A DNA stretch of 43,895 bases from contig NZ_BAGN01000056.1 of assembly GCF_000308835.1 (NCBI RefSeq), positions 1-43,895 on the forward strand, in the 5' to 3' direction. The stretch is from Nocardia vinacea NBRC 16497. Its GTDB lineage: Bacteria; Actinomycetota; Actinomycetes; Mycobacteriales; Mycobacteriaceae. Position numbers and translations under genes: made by a program. The notes under the pieces were generated by a model, which worked only from the letters and a program-made list of their open reading frames with translations, did no database searches and was not told the DNA's origin. This document shows, piece after piece, positions 35,499-43,895 of this stretch (position 1 is its first letter; each line of letters starts with the position of its first letter).

Positions 35499-36641
35499 AT
35501 GATCGGTTCGGGTGCGGTAGTTCCTTTGCGCGAGCTGCTGCTCGTGCTTCTCATCTCGGGCACGGTGACCTTCCTGGCCACCGGCGGAATTCGGGTACTC
35601 GCAATCGCCTTCGGCGCGGTGGCGGTGCCGCGCGAGCGCGATGTGCACGTCAAACCGATTCCGCGAATGGGCGGCGTCGGCATGTACGTCGGGGTGGTCG
35701 CGGCGGTGCTGTTCGCGCATCAATTGCCCGCGCTGCGAAGGGGTTTCGATTACGCGCCGGATATTCCGGCGGTGCTGGTGGCGGCCACCCTCATCGTGCT
35801 CGTCGGCATCGTCGACGACCGCTGGGGCCTGGACGCGCTGACCAAATTCGCGGGCCAGGTCACCGCCGCCGGTGTGATGGCGGTGATGGGCCTGAGCTGG
35901 TACGTCATCTACAACCCGTTCAACGACACGACAGTGGTGCTGGACGCACTGCAGGGCGGCCTGGTCACGGTCGGAATCACGGTGACGCTGGTCAACGCGA
36001 TGAATTTCGTCGACGGACTCGACGGTCTCGCGGCCGGGTTGGGCCTGATCTGCGCGGGTGCGGTCTTCGTATTCACTGTCGGCCTGCTCTACAGCCAGGG
36101 CGGTTCGGTCGACACATATCCGCCTGCCCTGCTCGCCGCCGCGCTCGCGGGTGCCTGCATGGGATTTCTGCCACACAATTTTTCGCCCGCCCGGATATTC
36201 ATGGGTGATTCGGGTTCGATGTTGATCGGGCTGATGTTGGCTGCGGTGTCGACGGGCGCCTCGGGGCGCATCAATTTGGCAGGCTACGGACCTCGCGACA
36301 TCGTCGGTCTGCTTTCGCCGCTGCTGCTCGTCGGTGCGGTGATGTTCATTCCGGTATTGGATCTGCTGTTGGCGATCGTGCGCCGGGTTCGGGCCGGTGT
36401 GAGTTTCTCGACACCGGACAAAATGCACTTGCATCACCGGCTGTTGCAGATCGGACATTCGCACCGTCGCGTTGTGCTGGTGATCTATTTATGGGTCGGC
36501 GTGCTCGCCTTCGGCGCCGTCGGCACTTCGCTGATCCATGATCGCCGGATCGTGGTGTTGATGATGGCGGGCGGGCTGGTTTTCGCGCTGGTGGTGACCG
36601 CCATACCGGGCCTGCGGCGCAAGGAGCCCGCGGATTCGTAA
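35499..36641 (+). CDS. wecA: Undecaprenyl/decaprenyl-phosphate GlcNAc-1-phosphate transferase
   Basis: Transfers GlcNAc-1-phosphate from UDP-GlcNAc to decaprenyl phosphate, starting synthesis of the arabinogalactan linker in mycolic-acid bacteria. The 380-residue protein has about eleven membrane helices. The polyprenyl-P sugar-1-P transferase motifs are VGIVDDRWGLD, the catalytic NAMNFVDGLDGLAAG, FMGDSGSMLIG and the His-rich HLHHRLLQIGHSHR cytoplasmic loop typical of WecA. ATG 35499. Position between the Sua5-type gene and atpI/atp genes matches mycobacterial rfe (Rv1302). Confidence 0.95.
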   Translation: MIGSGAVVPLRELLLVLLISGTVTFLATGGIRVLAIAFGAVAVPRERDVHVKPIPRMGGVGMYVGVVAAVLFAHQLPALRRGFDYAPDIPAVLVAATLIVLVGIVDDRWGLDALTKFAGQVTAAGVMAVMGLSWYVIYNPFNDTTVVLDALQGGLVTVGITVTLVNAMNFVDGLDGLAAGLGLICAGAVFVFTVGLLYSQGGSVDTYPPALLAAALAGACMGFLPHNFSPARIFMGDSGSMLIGLMLAAVSTGASGRINLAGYGPRDIVGLLSPLLLVGAVMFIPVLDLLLAIVRRVRAGVSFSTPDKMHLHHRLLQIGHSHRRVVLVIYLWVGVLAFGAVGTSLIHDRRIVVLMMAGGLVFALVVTAIPGLRRKEPADS

Positions 36642-36668
36642 AGCAAGCTCCAGGTAAAGTTTGGGTAG

Positions 36669-36744
36669 TGAGTGAGCGAAGCGAGCGAACCATCAACACA
36701 GCGTCCAGAGGAACGACGGAGCCGAGCGTCAGCGAGGCGCAGTC
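36669..36744 (+). repeat. Repetitive SERSER-type sequence between wecA and the atpI-like gene
   Basis: The 5' part has stacked GAGCGA/AGCGAG units (GTGAGTGAGCGAAGCGAGCG, 36669-36688), which read as VSERSER; a related AGCGAGGCGC element lies near the 3' end. Its composition differs from the flanking genes and resembles short intergenic repeats I recall from Nocardia and Rhodococcus genomes. No second copy occurs in this window. It ends at the atpI-like start codon, so it also supplies that gene's translation initiation region. Confidence 0.5.
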
Positions 36745-37200
36745 GTGAGTCTCACTAACCCTGTCCCCGGTCCCGATGCTCCGCTGAAGGCGGCGCTGCG
36801 CTACGGCGTGATCGGTTTGGGCGTGTTGGTGGTGGTTTCGGTGGCCATCGCCTCGGCTGTCGCGGGCCTGTCCGGACTCTGGGGCGCACTGCTCGGCGCG
36901 GCCATCGGCGGCGGCTTCATTCTCACCACCGCGGCCGTCGTATTGTTCGGCGCGAAGCTGCCGGCGAGCACGGCGGGCCTGGTCATGCTGGTGAGTTGGG
37001 TGGGCAAGCTGCTGGTCGCGATGATCGTGATCGCGGTGCTGCAGCGGTTCGATTTCTACGACCGGATGGCACTGTTCCTCACCGTGGTCGGGTCCTTGCT
37101 CATCGTGCTCGGCGCGGAGACGTATGGCGTTCTGCGCCAGAAGGTTCCGTATGTAAACGTACCGACCGGTGAGTCCGATTTGCCCTCTACGCAGCAATAA
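36745..37200 (+). CDS. ATP synthase protein I-like membrane protein
   Basis: A 151-residue protein with four membrane helices, GVLVVVSVAIASAVAGLSG, ALLGAAIGGGFILTTAAVVLFG, AGLVMLVSWVGKLLVAMIVIAVL and ALFLTVVGSLLIVLGAE. Sequence similarity within AtpI proteins is weak; the call rests on helix pattern and on position directly before atpB, as for mycobacterial Rv1303. AtpI-type proteins are thought to help assemble the c-ring. The start is GTG 36745, reached through a short repeat and lacking an obvious ribosome-binding site, so a start a little downstream cannot be excluded. Confidence 0.82.
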   Translation: MSLTNPVPGPDAPLKAALRYGVIGLGVLVVVSVAIASAVAGLSGLWGALLGAAIGGGFILTTAAVVLFGAKLPASTAGLVMLVSWVGKLLVAMIVIAVLQRFDFYDRMALFLTVVGSLLIVLGAETYGVLRQKVPYVNVPTGESDLPSTQQ

Positions 37201-37502
37201 TCGCCCCCACCTACACGCTGTCGTAGATAACTTGGTAAAGTGTTGGTAAGCAAGCGACCAAGCAAGGGGGGATCACCGAGATCCCGCTGAGTGGCAGCTA
37301 TGCTTACTGCCGTACCGGGCTCCGAGGGGTTCCGGTTCTGCATGTCGACGAATGTCGCCGACACTACGTACAGACGCCCATGCGGGTTGCCGCACAGCTG
37401 CTGACGAATTTTCGAGCCGACCTGAGTCGACCCAATTGATCGTCAATGTCCGATCGAACCGCGGGAATGACCGTACCCGCGGCCCGAACACGGGAGAGAA
37501 CG
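37201..37502 (+). promoter_or_regulatory. Gap before atpB: probable ATP synthase operon promoter region
   Basis: About 300 bp without a convincing gene. At 37231-37262, CTTGGT and ACCAAG form an inverted repeat with a 20-base spacer, and TTGGTAAG-like units occur twice (37232, 37243), 11 bp apart. A weak hairpin GGCAG/CTGCC lies near 37293-37311. These could be operator and promoter elements; I cannot assign -35/-10 boxes with confidence. Confidence 0.35.
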
Positions 37503-38294
37503 CTGAGCGTCACCACTTTGGCGGGCGAGTTCCACGCGCCATCGCTGTCCGACTTCTTCCCTCCAGCAGTGCTGTTCGAGGGTACGCCGTTCGAACTCGA
37601 CCGTTTGATGCTGATCCGGCTGCTGATGACCGCCGTGCTGGTGCTCGTCATGGTGCTGGCATTCCGCAATCCTCGCATCGTCCCGCGTGGTCTGCAGAAC
37701 ATCGCCGAAACCGGTTTGGTCTTCGTCAAGGATCAGATTGCCGAAGAGGTGCTCGGTAAGGAATCCGGTCGCAAGTACCTCCCGTTGATCGCGACGATCT
37801 TCTTCACGGTTCTCTTTCTCAACTTCTCCGGCATCATTCCGGGGCTGAACATTTCGTCGAACGCCCGAATCGGCATGCCGCTGGTGCTGGCCCTCATCGC
37901 GTACCTCGCGTTCAACTTCGTGGGTATCAAGAAGTACGGGTTCGTCACCTACATGCGCAGCAGCATCGTCGTTCCGAATGTTCCGCCCGCATTGCACGTG
38001 TTGCTGATTCCGATCGAGTTCGTCTCGACGTTCATCCTGCGTCCGTTCACGCTGACCGTCCGACTCATGGCGAATATGCTGGCCGGCCACATCATGCTGG
38101 TGCTGTTCTTCAGCGCCACCTGGTTCTTCCTGTTCGACGCCGCGGCCTGGATGAAGGTGTTCTCGCCGTTCTCGCTGCTGGCCGGACTCGGGTTCACGCT
38201 GTTCGAAATGCTGGTCATCTTCCTGCAGGCCTACGTTTTCGCGCTGCTGACCGCCGTTTACATCGGACTCGCACAACACGCCGATTCGCACTGA
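37503..38294 (+). CDS. atpB: ATP synthase Fo subunit a
   Basis: Membrane subunit that forms the two proton half-channels against the c-ring. From the proposed start it has 263 residues (MSVTTLAGEFHAPSLSDFF), with six to seven helices and the conserved PIEFVSTFILRPFTLTVRLMANMLAGH, where the arginine of TVRLMANM is the essential channel arginine. The C-terminal helix LVIFLQAYVFALLTAVYIGLA is typical. The start is unusual: CTG 37503 follows GGGAG at 37492-37496 with good spacing, and the sequence SVTTLA is where I expect homologues to begin. ATG 37446 or 37467 would add 19 or 12 residues of uncertain value. Confidence 0.93.
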   Translation: MSVTTLAGEFHAPSLSDFFPPAVLFEGTPFELDRLMLIRLLMTAVLVLVMVLAFRNPRIVPRGLQNIAETGLVFVKDQIAEEVLGKESGRKYLPLIATIFFTVLFLNFSGIIPGLNISSNARIGMPLVLALIAYLAFNFVGIKKYGFVTYMRSSIVVPNVPPALHVLLIPIEFVSTFILRPFTLTVRLMANMLAGHIMLVLFFSATWFFLFDAAAWMKVFSPFSLLAGLGFTLFEMLVIFLQAYVFALLTAVYIGLAQHADSH

Positions 38295-38615
<321 letters not shown>

Positions 38616-38622
38616 GATTGCT

Positions 38623-39183
38623 ATGAGCACGCTTTCTTTGCTCGCGGCGGAGACAGGGGAGGACATCAATCCCCTTATCCCCGAGACCTACGACATCGTC
38701 TGGTCGGTGGTCTGCATTGCGATCATCGGCGTCATTTTCTACAAGTACGTCATCCCGCGCCTCATCAAGGTGTTGGATGAACGTGCGGACAAGATCGAGG
38801 GTGGAATCCAGCGGGCCGAGGCCGCGCAGGAAGAAGCCCAGCTGACGCTGCAGCAGTACCAGCAGCAGTTGGCCGACGCCCGGCTCGAGGCGGCGCGCAT
38901 CCGTGAGGACGCACGCACCCAGGGCCAGCAGATCCTCGCGCAGATGCGCGCGGAAGCACAGGCCGAAAGCGACCGCATCGTCGCTGCCGGTCACAGCCAG
39001 CTGGAAGCACAGCGCCAGCAGATCCTGACCGAGCTGCGCGCCGAAGTCGGCAAAACTGCCGTCGATTTGGCCGAAAAGATTATCGGGCAGTCGGTTTCGG
39101 ACGAAGCTAAGCAAGCGGCATCGATCGACCGGTTCCTGTCCGAACTCGATCAGTCGGATGCCGGCATCGGGGTCGGAAGGTAG
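38623..39183 (+). CDS. atpF: ATP synthase Fo subunit b
   Basis: A 186-residue stator stalk subunit: one membrane helix (about residues 24-43, [20 protein letters not shown]) and a long charged coiled-coil ([31 protein letters not shown] and on). ATG 38623 lies seven bases after the atpE stop; the open frame before it is a shadow. It holds the alpha3beta3 head still via the delta subunit encoded next. Confidence 0.96.
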   Translation: MSTLSLLAAETGEDINPLIPETYDIVWSVVCIAIIGVIFYKYVIPRLIKVLDERADKIEGGIQRAEAAQEEAQLTLQQYQQQLADARLEAARIREDARTQGQQILAQMRAEAQAESDRIVAAGHSQLEAQRQQILTELRAEVGKTAVDLAEKIIGQSVSDEAKQAASIDRFLSELDQSDAGIGVGR

Positions 39184-39202
39184 CGACGCGAAAGTGAGAA
39201 GC

Positions 39203-40009
39203 ATGTACGCAGCGAGCCGCGAGGCAAGCTCCCGGGCACGGGAGGCACTTCGGGCCGCTCTGACCGGAAGCGACAGTGTTGCGGCCACAACGGGGTCGGA
39301 ACTGTTCGCCGTTGTCGCCGTGCTGGATGACCAGCGTTCGCTGCGTGTTGCGCTCGCGGACGTGTCGGTGCCCGGCTCGGTGCGCGCCGAACTCAGCGAG
39401 CGGGTCTTCAGCGGCAAGGTCAGCCCCGCCACCCTGGCGGTGCTGACCACCGCGGTGGCCCAGAACTGGTCGCGCACCGCCGATTTGGTCGACACCCTGG
39501 TGTTGCTCGGCCAGGAGGCGTTGCTGGAGTCCGCCGCCGACAGCGGACGACTCGGGGCGGTCGAGGACGAATTGTTCCGGCTCGGCCGGATCATCGGCGA
39601 CAATCCCGAACTGGAGCAGGCACTTTCGGATCGTGCGAAGCCCGCAGCGGCCAAGCGCGAACTGATCGACCGGCTGCTCGCGGGCAAGACCGAGACCATC
39701 ACCCAGACCCTGGCGGATCAGGTGGTCACCCGGTCGACGAATATCGGCGGCGCGTTCGGCGAGCTGTCCGATCTCGCGGCCGCGCGGCGCGATCAGATCG
39801 TCGCGCATGTGCGTGCCGCGGTCGCGCTGACCGACCAGCAGCGCGACCATCTCGGGGCGTCGTTGCAGCGCATCTACGGCAAGCCGGTCACGGTGCACGT
39901 GCAGGTCGATCCGAGTCTGCTGACCGGCGTCGTGGTGCAGGTCGGCGACGACCTGATCGACGGCAGCGCCACCGGCCGCTTGGAACGGCTGCGTCGGGCT
40001 CTGGCCTGA
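39203..40009 (+). CDS. atpH: ATP synthase F1 subunit delta (stand-alone)
   Basis: A 268-residue protein connecting b to the top of F1. It begins [20 protein letters not shown] and ends with the family signature [44 protein letters not shown] 39203 is chosen; GTG 39194 would add three residues. In mycobacteria this gene is fused to a second b-like domain to give about 445 residues. Here there is no such N-terminal b domain, so the stator has the Nocardia/Rhodococcus arrangement. It is longer than E. coli delta (177), as in other actinobacteria. Confidence 0.94.
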   Translation: MYAASREASSRAREALRAALTGSDSVAATTGSELFAVVAVLDDQRSLRVALADVSVPGSVRAELSERVFSGKVSPATLAVLTTAVAQNWSRTADLVDTLVLLGQEALLESAADSGRLGAVEDELFRLGRIIGDNPELEQALSDRAKPAAAKRELIDRLLAGKTETITQTLADQVVTRSTNIGGAFGELSDLAAARRDQIVAHVRAAVALTDQQRDHLGASLQRIYGKPVTVHVQVDPSLLTGVVVQVGDDLIDGSATGRLERLRRALA

Positions 40010-40058
40010 CGACCCACCTCCCCCGACATCCAGACCAGACAGCGAGAGCAGGAAGACT

Positions 40059-41696
40059 ATGGCGGAGCTGACGATCTCCACCGATGAGATCCGTAGCGCG
40101 ATCGAGAGCTACACCCAGAGCTACACCCCGGAAACCTCCATCGAAGAAGTCGGTGTTGTCACCGACTGCAGCGACGGCATCGCGCACGTCAGTGGCCTGC
40201 CCTCGGCGATGGCCAATGAATTGCTCGAGTTCCCGGGTGGCGTGCTCGGCGTCGCGCTGAACCTCGAGGACCGCGCGATCGGCGCGGTCATCCTCGGTGA
40301 GTTCGCGGAAATCGAAGAGGGCCAGCAGGTTCGCCGCACCGGCGACGTGCTCTCGGTCCCCGTCGGTGACAAGTTCCTCGGCCGCGTGGTCAACCCGCTC
40401 GGCCAGCCGATCGACGGCCTCGGCGAGATCGAGGCCGAAGAGCAGCGCGTGCTCGAGCTGCAGGCCGCGACCGTGCTGCAGCGTCAGCCGGTCGAGGAGC
40501 CGCTGGCCACCGGCATCACCGCCATCGACGCCCTGACCGCCATCGGTCGTGGTCAGCGTCAGCTGATCATCGGCGACCGCAAGACCGGTAAGACCGCGGT
40601 CTGCATCGACGCGATCCTGGCGCAGAAGGCGAACTGGGAGACCGGCGACCCGAACAAGCAGGTTCGCTGCATCTACGTCGCGATCGGCCAGAAGGGTTCC
40701 ACCATCGCGGGCGTGAAGACCGCGCTGGAATCGCACGGTGCGATGGAGTACACCACCATCGTCGCGGCCCCCGCCTCGGACTCGGCCGGCTTCAAATGGC
40801 TTGCGCCCTACACCGGTTCGGCGATCGGCCAGCACTGGATGTACCAGGGCAAGCACGTCCTGATCGTGTTCGACGACCTGACCAAGCAGGCCGAGGCCTA
40901 CCGCGCCATCTCGCTGCTGCTGCGTCGTCCGCCGGGCCGCGAGGCGTACCCGGGTGACGTCTTCTACCTGCACTCGCGTCTGCTGGAGCGTTGCGCGAAG
41001 CTGTCCGACGAGATGGGCGCCGGCTCGATGACGGGTCTGCCGATCATCGAGACCAAGGCCAATGACATCTCGGCGTTCATCCCGACCAACGTCATCTCCA
41101 TCACCGACGGCCAGGTCTTCCTCGAGTCCGACCTGTTCAACAAGGGTGTCCGTCCGGCGATCAACGTCGGTACCTCGGTTTCCCGTGTCGGTGGCGCCGC
41201 CCAGACCAAGGGCATGAAGAAGGTCGCCGGTTCGCTGCGTCTGGAAATGGCGCAGTACCGCGAGCTGGAGGCGTTCTCCGCCTTCGCCTCCGACCTCGAC
41301 GCCGCGTCGCTGGCACAGCTGGAGCGCGGTGCCCGCTGGGTCGAGCTGCTCAAGCAGGATCAGTACTCGCCGGTTCCGGTCGAGGACCAGATCGTCTCGA
41401 TCTTCCTGGTCGACGCCGGCTACTTCGACTCGGTTCCGGTCGCCGACATCCGTCGCTTCAACGTGGAACTGCTCGAGGATCTGCACCGTAGTGCGGCCGA
41501 CGCCTTCAAGTCGATCGAGGGCGGCAAGGTCCTCGACAACGAGAACGGCGATGCCATCAAGGCGGCCACCGACAAGTTCAAGCAGGGCTTCCTCGCTTCC
41601 GACGGCTCGCGCGTCGTGAACGAGGCTGCCGCCGGTGAGCTCGACCACGAAGAGGTCGAATCGCTGTCGGTGACCCGCAAGCACGTCGAGAAGTAA
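40059..41696 (+). CDS. atpA: ATP synthase F1 subunit alpha
   Basis: Non-catalytic nucleotide-binding subunit, 545 residues. The N-terminal beta-barrel (about 25-95), Walker [11 protein letters not shown] near 170-179, [45 protein letters not shown], and the ALPHA-type signature [17 protein letters not shown] are present. The ~30 C-terminal residues ([24 protein letters not shown]) extend beyond the E. coli protein, as in mycobacteria, where the extension restrains ATP hydrolysis. ATG 40059. Confidence 0.98.
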   Translation: MAELTISTDEIRSAIESYTQSYTPETSIEEVGVVTDCSDGIAHVSGLPSAMANELLEFPGGVLGVALNLEDRAIGAVILGEFAEIEEGQQVRRTGDVLSVPVGDKFLGRVVNPLGQPIDGLGEIEAEEQRVLELQAATVLQRQPVEEPLATGITAIDALTAIGRGQRQLIIGDRKTGKTAVCIDAILAQKANWETGDPNKQVRCIYVAIGQKGSTIAGVKTALESHGAMEYTTIVAAPASDSAGFKWLAPYTGSAIGQHWMYQGKHVLIVFDDLTKQAEAYRAISLLLRRPPGREAYPGDVFYLHSRLLERCAKLSDEMGAGSMTGLPIIETKANDISAFIPTNVISITDGQVFLESDLFNKGVRPAINVGTSVSRVGGAAQTKGMKKVAGSLRLEMAQYRELEAFSAFASDLDAASLAQLERGARWVELLKQDQYSPVPVEDQIVSIFLVDAGYFDSVPVADIRRFNVELLEDLHRSAADAFKSIEGGKVLDNENGDAIKAATDKFKQGFLASDGSRVVNEAAAGELDHEEVESLSVTRKHVEK

Positions 41697-41744
41697 TCGA
41701 GCCGCTGATGCGCTATTCGATTCTGAAGGGAGTGTGAACCGCTG

Positions 41745-42716
41745 ATGGCAAGCTTGCGTGAATTGCGCTCCCGCATTCGTGGTGTGAGTTCGATCAAGAA
41801 GATCACCAAGGCCCAGGAGCTGATCGCGACCTCGCGAATCTCCAAGGCCCAGGCCAGGGTTGCGGCCGCGAAGCCGTTCGCCGAGGAGATCACCAAGGTC
41901 CTCGGTGAACTGGCGAGTGCGTCGACGAGTCTGTCGCACCCGCTGCTGACCGAGCGGGCCAACCCCCGCCGCGCCGCCGTCCTGGTGATCACCAGTGACA
42001 GCGGTATGTGCGGTGGCTACAACTCCAACGTGCTCAAGCGCGCCGAGGAGCTCATGGTCACCCTGCGCGGTGAGGGCAAGGAGCCGGTGCTGTACGTGAT
42101 GGGCAACAAGGGCCTCACGTACTACACCTTCCGGAATCGGCCGGTGGTCAACGCGTGGACCGGGTTCTCCCAGCAGCCGAAGTACAACGATGCCACGGCC
42201 GCGTGCCACCACCTGGTGGACGCGTTCATGGCGGGCTCCGAGGCTGAGGTTCCGGCCCCGAACGGGGTGGGCAATATCGAGGGCGTCGACGAGTTGCACA
42301 TCGTGTACACCCGTTTCGTCTCGATGCTGACCCAGACCCCTGAGGTTCGTCGCCTGGCGCCGATCCAGGTCAGCTATGTCGACGAAGACTACGACATGGG
42401 TGAGGACAGCTTCACCGACTCGCCGACCGCGGAACTCACCGCGCAGTACGAGTTCGAGCCCGATGCCGATGTGCTGCTGGCGGCGTTGCTGCCCAAGTAC
42501 ATCAACACGCGCATCTACTCATCGTTGCTCGAGGCAGCGGCATCCGAGTCCGCGGCTCGGCGCACCGCAATGAAGGCAGCCACCGACAACGCCAACGAAC
42601 TGGCCAATGTGCTTACCCGGCAGGCGAATTCGGTGCGGCAGGCCCAGATCACGCAGGAAATCAGCGAAATCGTCGGCGGCGTGAACGCGCTGGCTTCGAG
42701 CTCGGACCGCGACTAA
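41745..42716 (+). CDS. atpG: ATP synthase F1 subunit gamma
   Basis: Central rotor shaft of 323 residues. N-terminal helix [36 protein letters not shown] and C-terminal helix ([42 protein letters not shown]) form the coiled-coil. The Rossmann-like middle contains [23 protein letters not shown] loop in the region of residues 165-210 ([22 protein letters not shown]) includes the type of actinobacterial insertion reported in mycobacteria. ATG 41745 follows a GAAGGGAGTG ribosome-binding region. Confidence 0.97.
   Translation: MASLRELRSRIRGVSSIKKITKAQELIATSRISKAQARVAAAKPFAEEITKVLGELASASTSLSHPLLTERANPRRAAVLVITSDSGMCGGYNSNVLKRAEELMVTLRGEGKEPVLYVMGNKGLTYYTFRNRPVVNAWTGFSQQPKYNDATAACHHLVDAFMAGSEAEVPAPNGVGNIEGVDELHIVYTRFVSMLTQTPEVRRLAPIQVSYVDEDYDMGEDSFTDSPTAELTAQYEFEPDADVLLAALLPKYINTRIYSSLLEAAASESAARRTAMKAATDNANELANVLTRQANSVRQAQITQEISEIVGGVNALASSSDRD

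Positions 42717-43895
<1,179 letters not shown>

Noticed and set aside
39888..42299. An 803-codon open frame on the minus strand opposite atpA
   Set aside because: atpA is unmistakable on the plus strand, and the antisense translation has the low-complexity Arg/Leu/Gly/Asp character of a shadow frame.

Overview
The window is a high-GC actinobacterial chromosome segment, most likely from Nocardia or a close mycolic-acid-producing relative. The strongest evidence is the block from argS to atpD. Its order (argS, lysA, hom, thrC, thrB, rho, rpmE, prfA, prmC, a Sua5-type gene, wecA, an atpI-like gene, atpB-E-F-H-A-G-D) is the one known from mycobacteria. Unlike in mycobacteria, the ATP synthase delta subunit here is a separate ~270-residue protein and not a b-delta fusion, which fits Nocardia/Rhodococcus better.

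Region by region. (1) 1-2450: a truncated gene and an Ala/Pro-rich exported protein, both of unknown function, then a DUF2157 membrane protein. (2) 2600-8220: a tightly packed valine/isobutyrate catabolic operon (mmsA, acyl-CoA dehydrogenase, 3-hydroxyisobutyryl-CoA hydrolase, mmsB, enoyl-CoA hydratase), with a palindrome upstream and a strong terminator downstream. (3) 8246-10906, minus strand: a DUF6159 membrane protein, an Hsp70-like ATPase gene split by an apparent one-base frameshift, and a MarR regulator. tRNA-Cys follows on the plus strand. (4) 11216-14894, minus strand: an iron(III) ABC importer (fbpA-fbpB-fbpC) with a good IdeR/DtxR box in front. (5) 14965-17033, minus strand: a Tat-exported metallophosphoesterase and a Pro/Gly-rich membrane protein. 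(6) 17071-19722: an OmpR-type two-component system facing a PepSY protein across an intergenic region with phased CTTCAG repeats. The kinase sensor carries nine consecutive aspartates. (7) 20063-22475: a SnoaL-like protein, tRNA-Arg(CCG), and a DUF305/DUF3105 membrane pair. (8) 22588-29145: argS-lysA-hom-thrC-thrB, joined by overlapping stop/start codons from argS through thrC. (9) 29146-35458: rho, rpmE, prfA, prmC and the Sua5-type gene. (10) 35499-43895: wecA and the F1Fo ATP synthase operon, cut off inside atpD.

How the genes work together. The valine operon takes isobutyryl-CoA to propionyl-CoA. The fbp operon supplies iron under probable IdeR control. The lysA/hom/thr genes channel aspartate semialdehyde and diaminopimelate to lysine and threonine. 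The prmC product methylates the PrfA release factor encoded two genes earlier. WecA starts the decaprenyl-linked sugar chain of the arabinogalactan cell wall.

Most of the window is conserved core genome. I see no CRISPR array, insertion sequence, prophage or clearly new multi-gene defence system. The items most worth a second look are: a ~50-bp repeat placed in frame at the start of two unrelated genes (echA and thrC); the frameshifted Hsp70-like gene; the poly-Asp sensor kinase with its PepSY partner and repeat operator; a further short repeat ahead of the atpI-like gene; and a probable CTG start for atpB.
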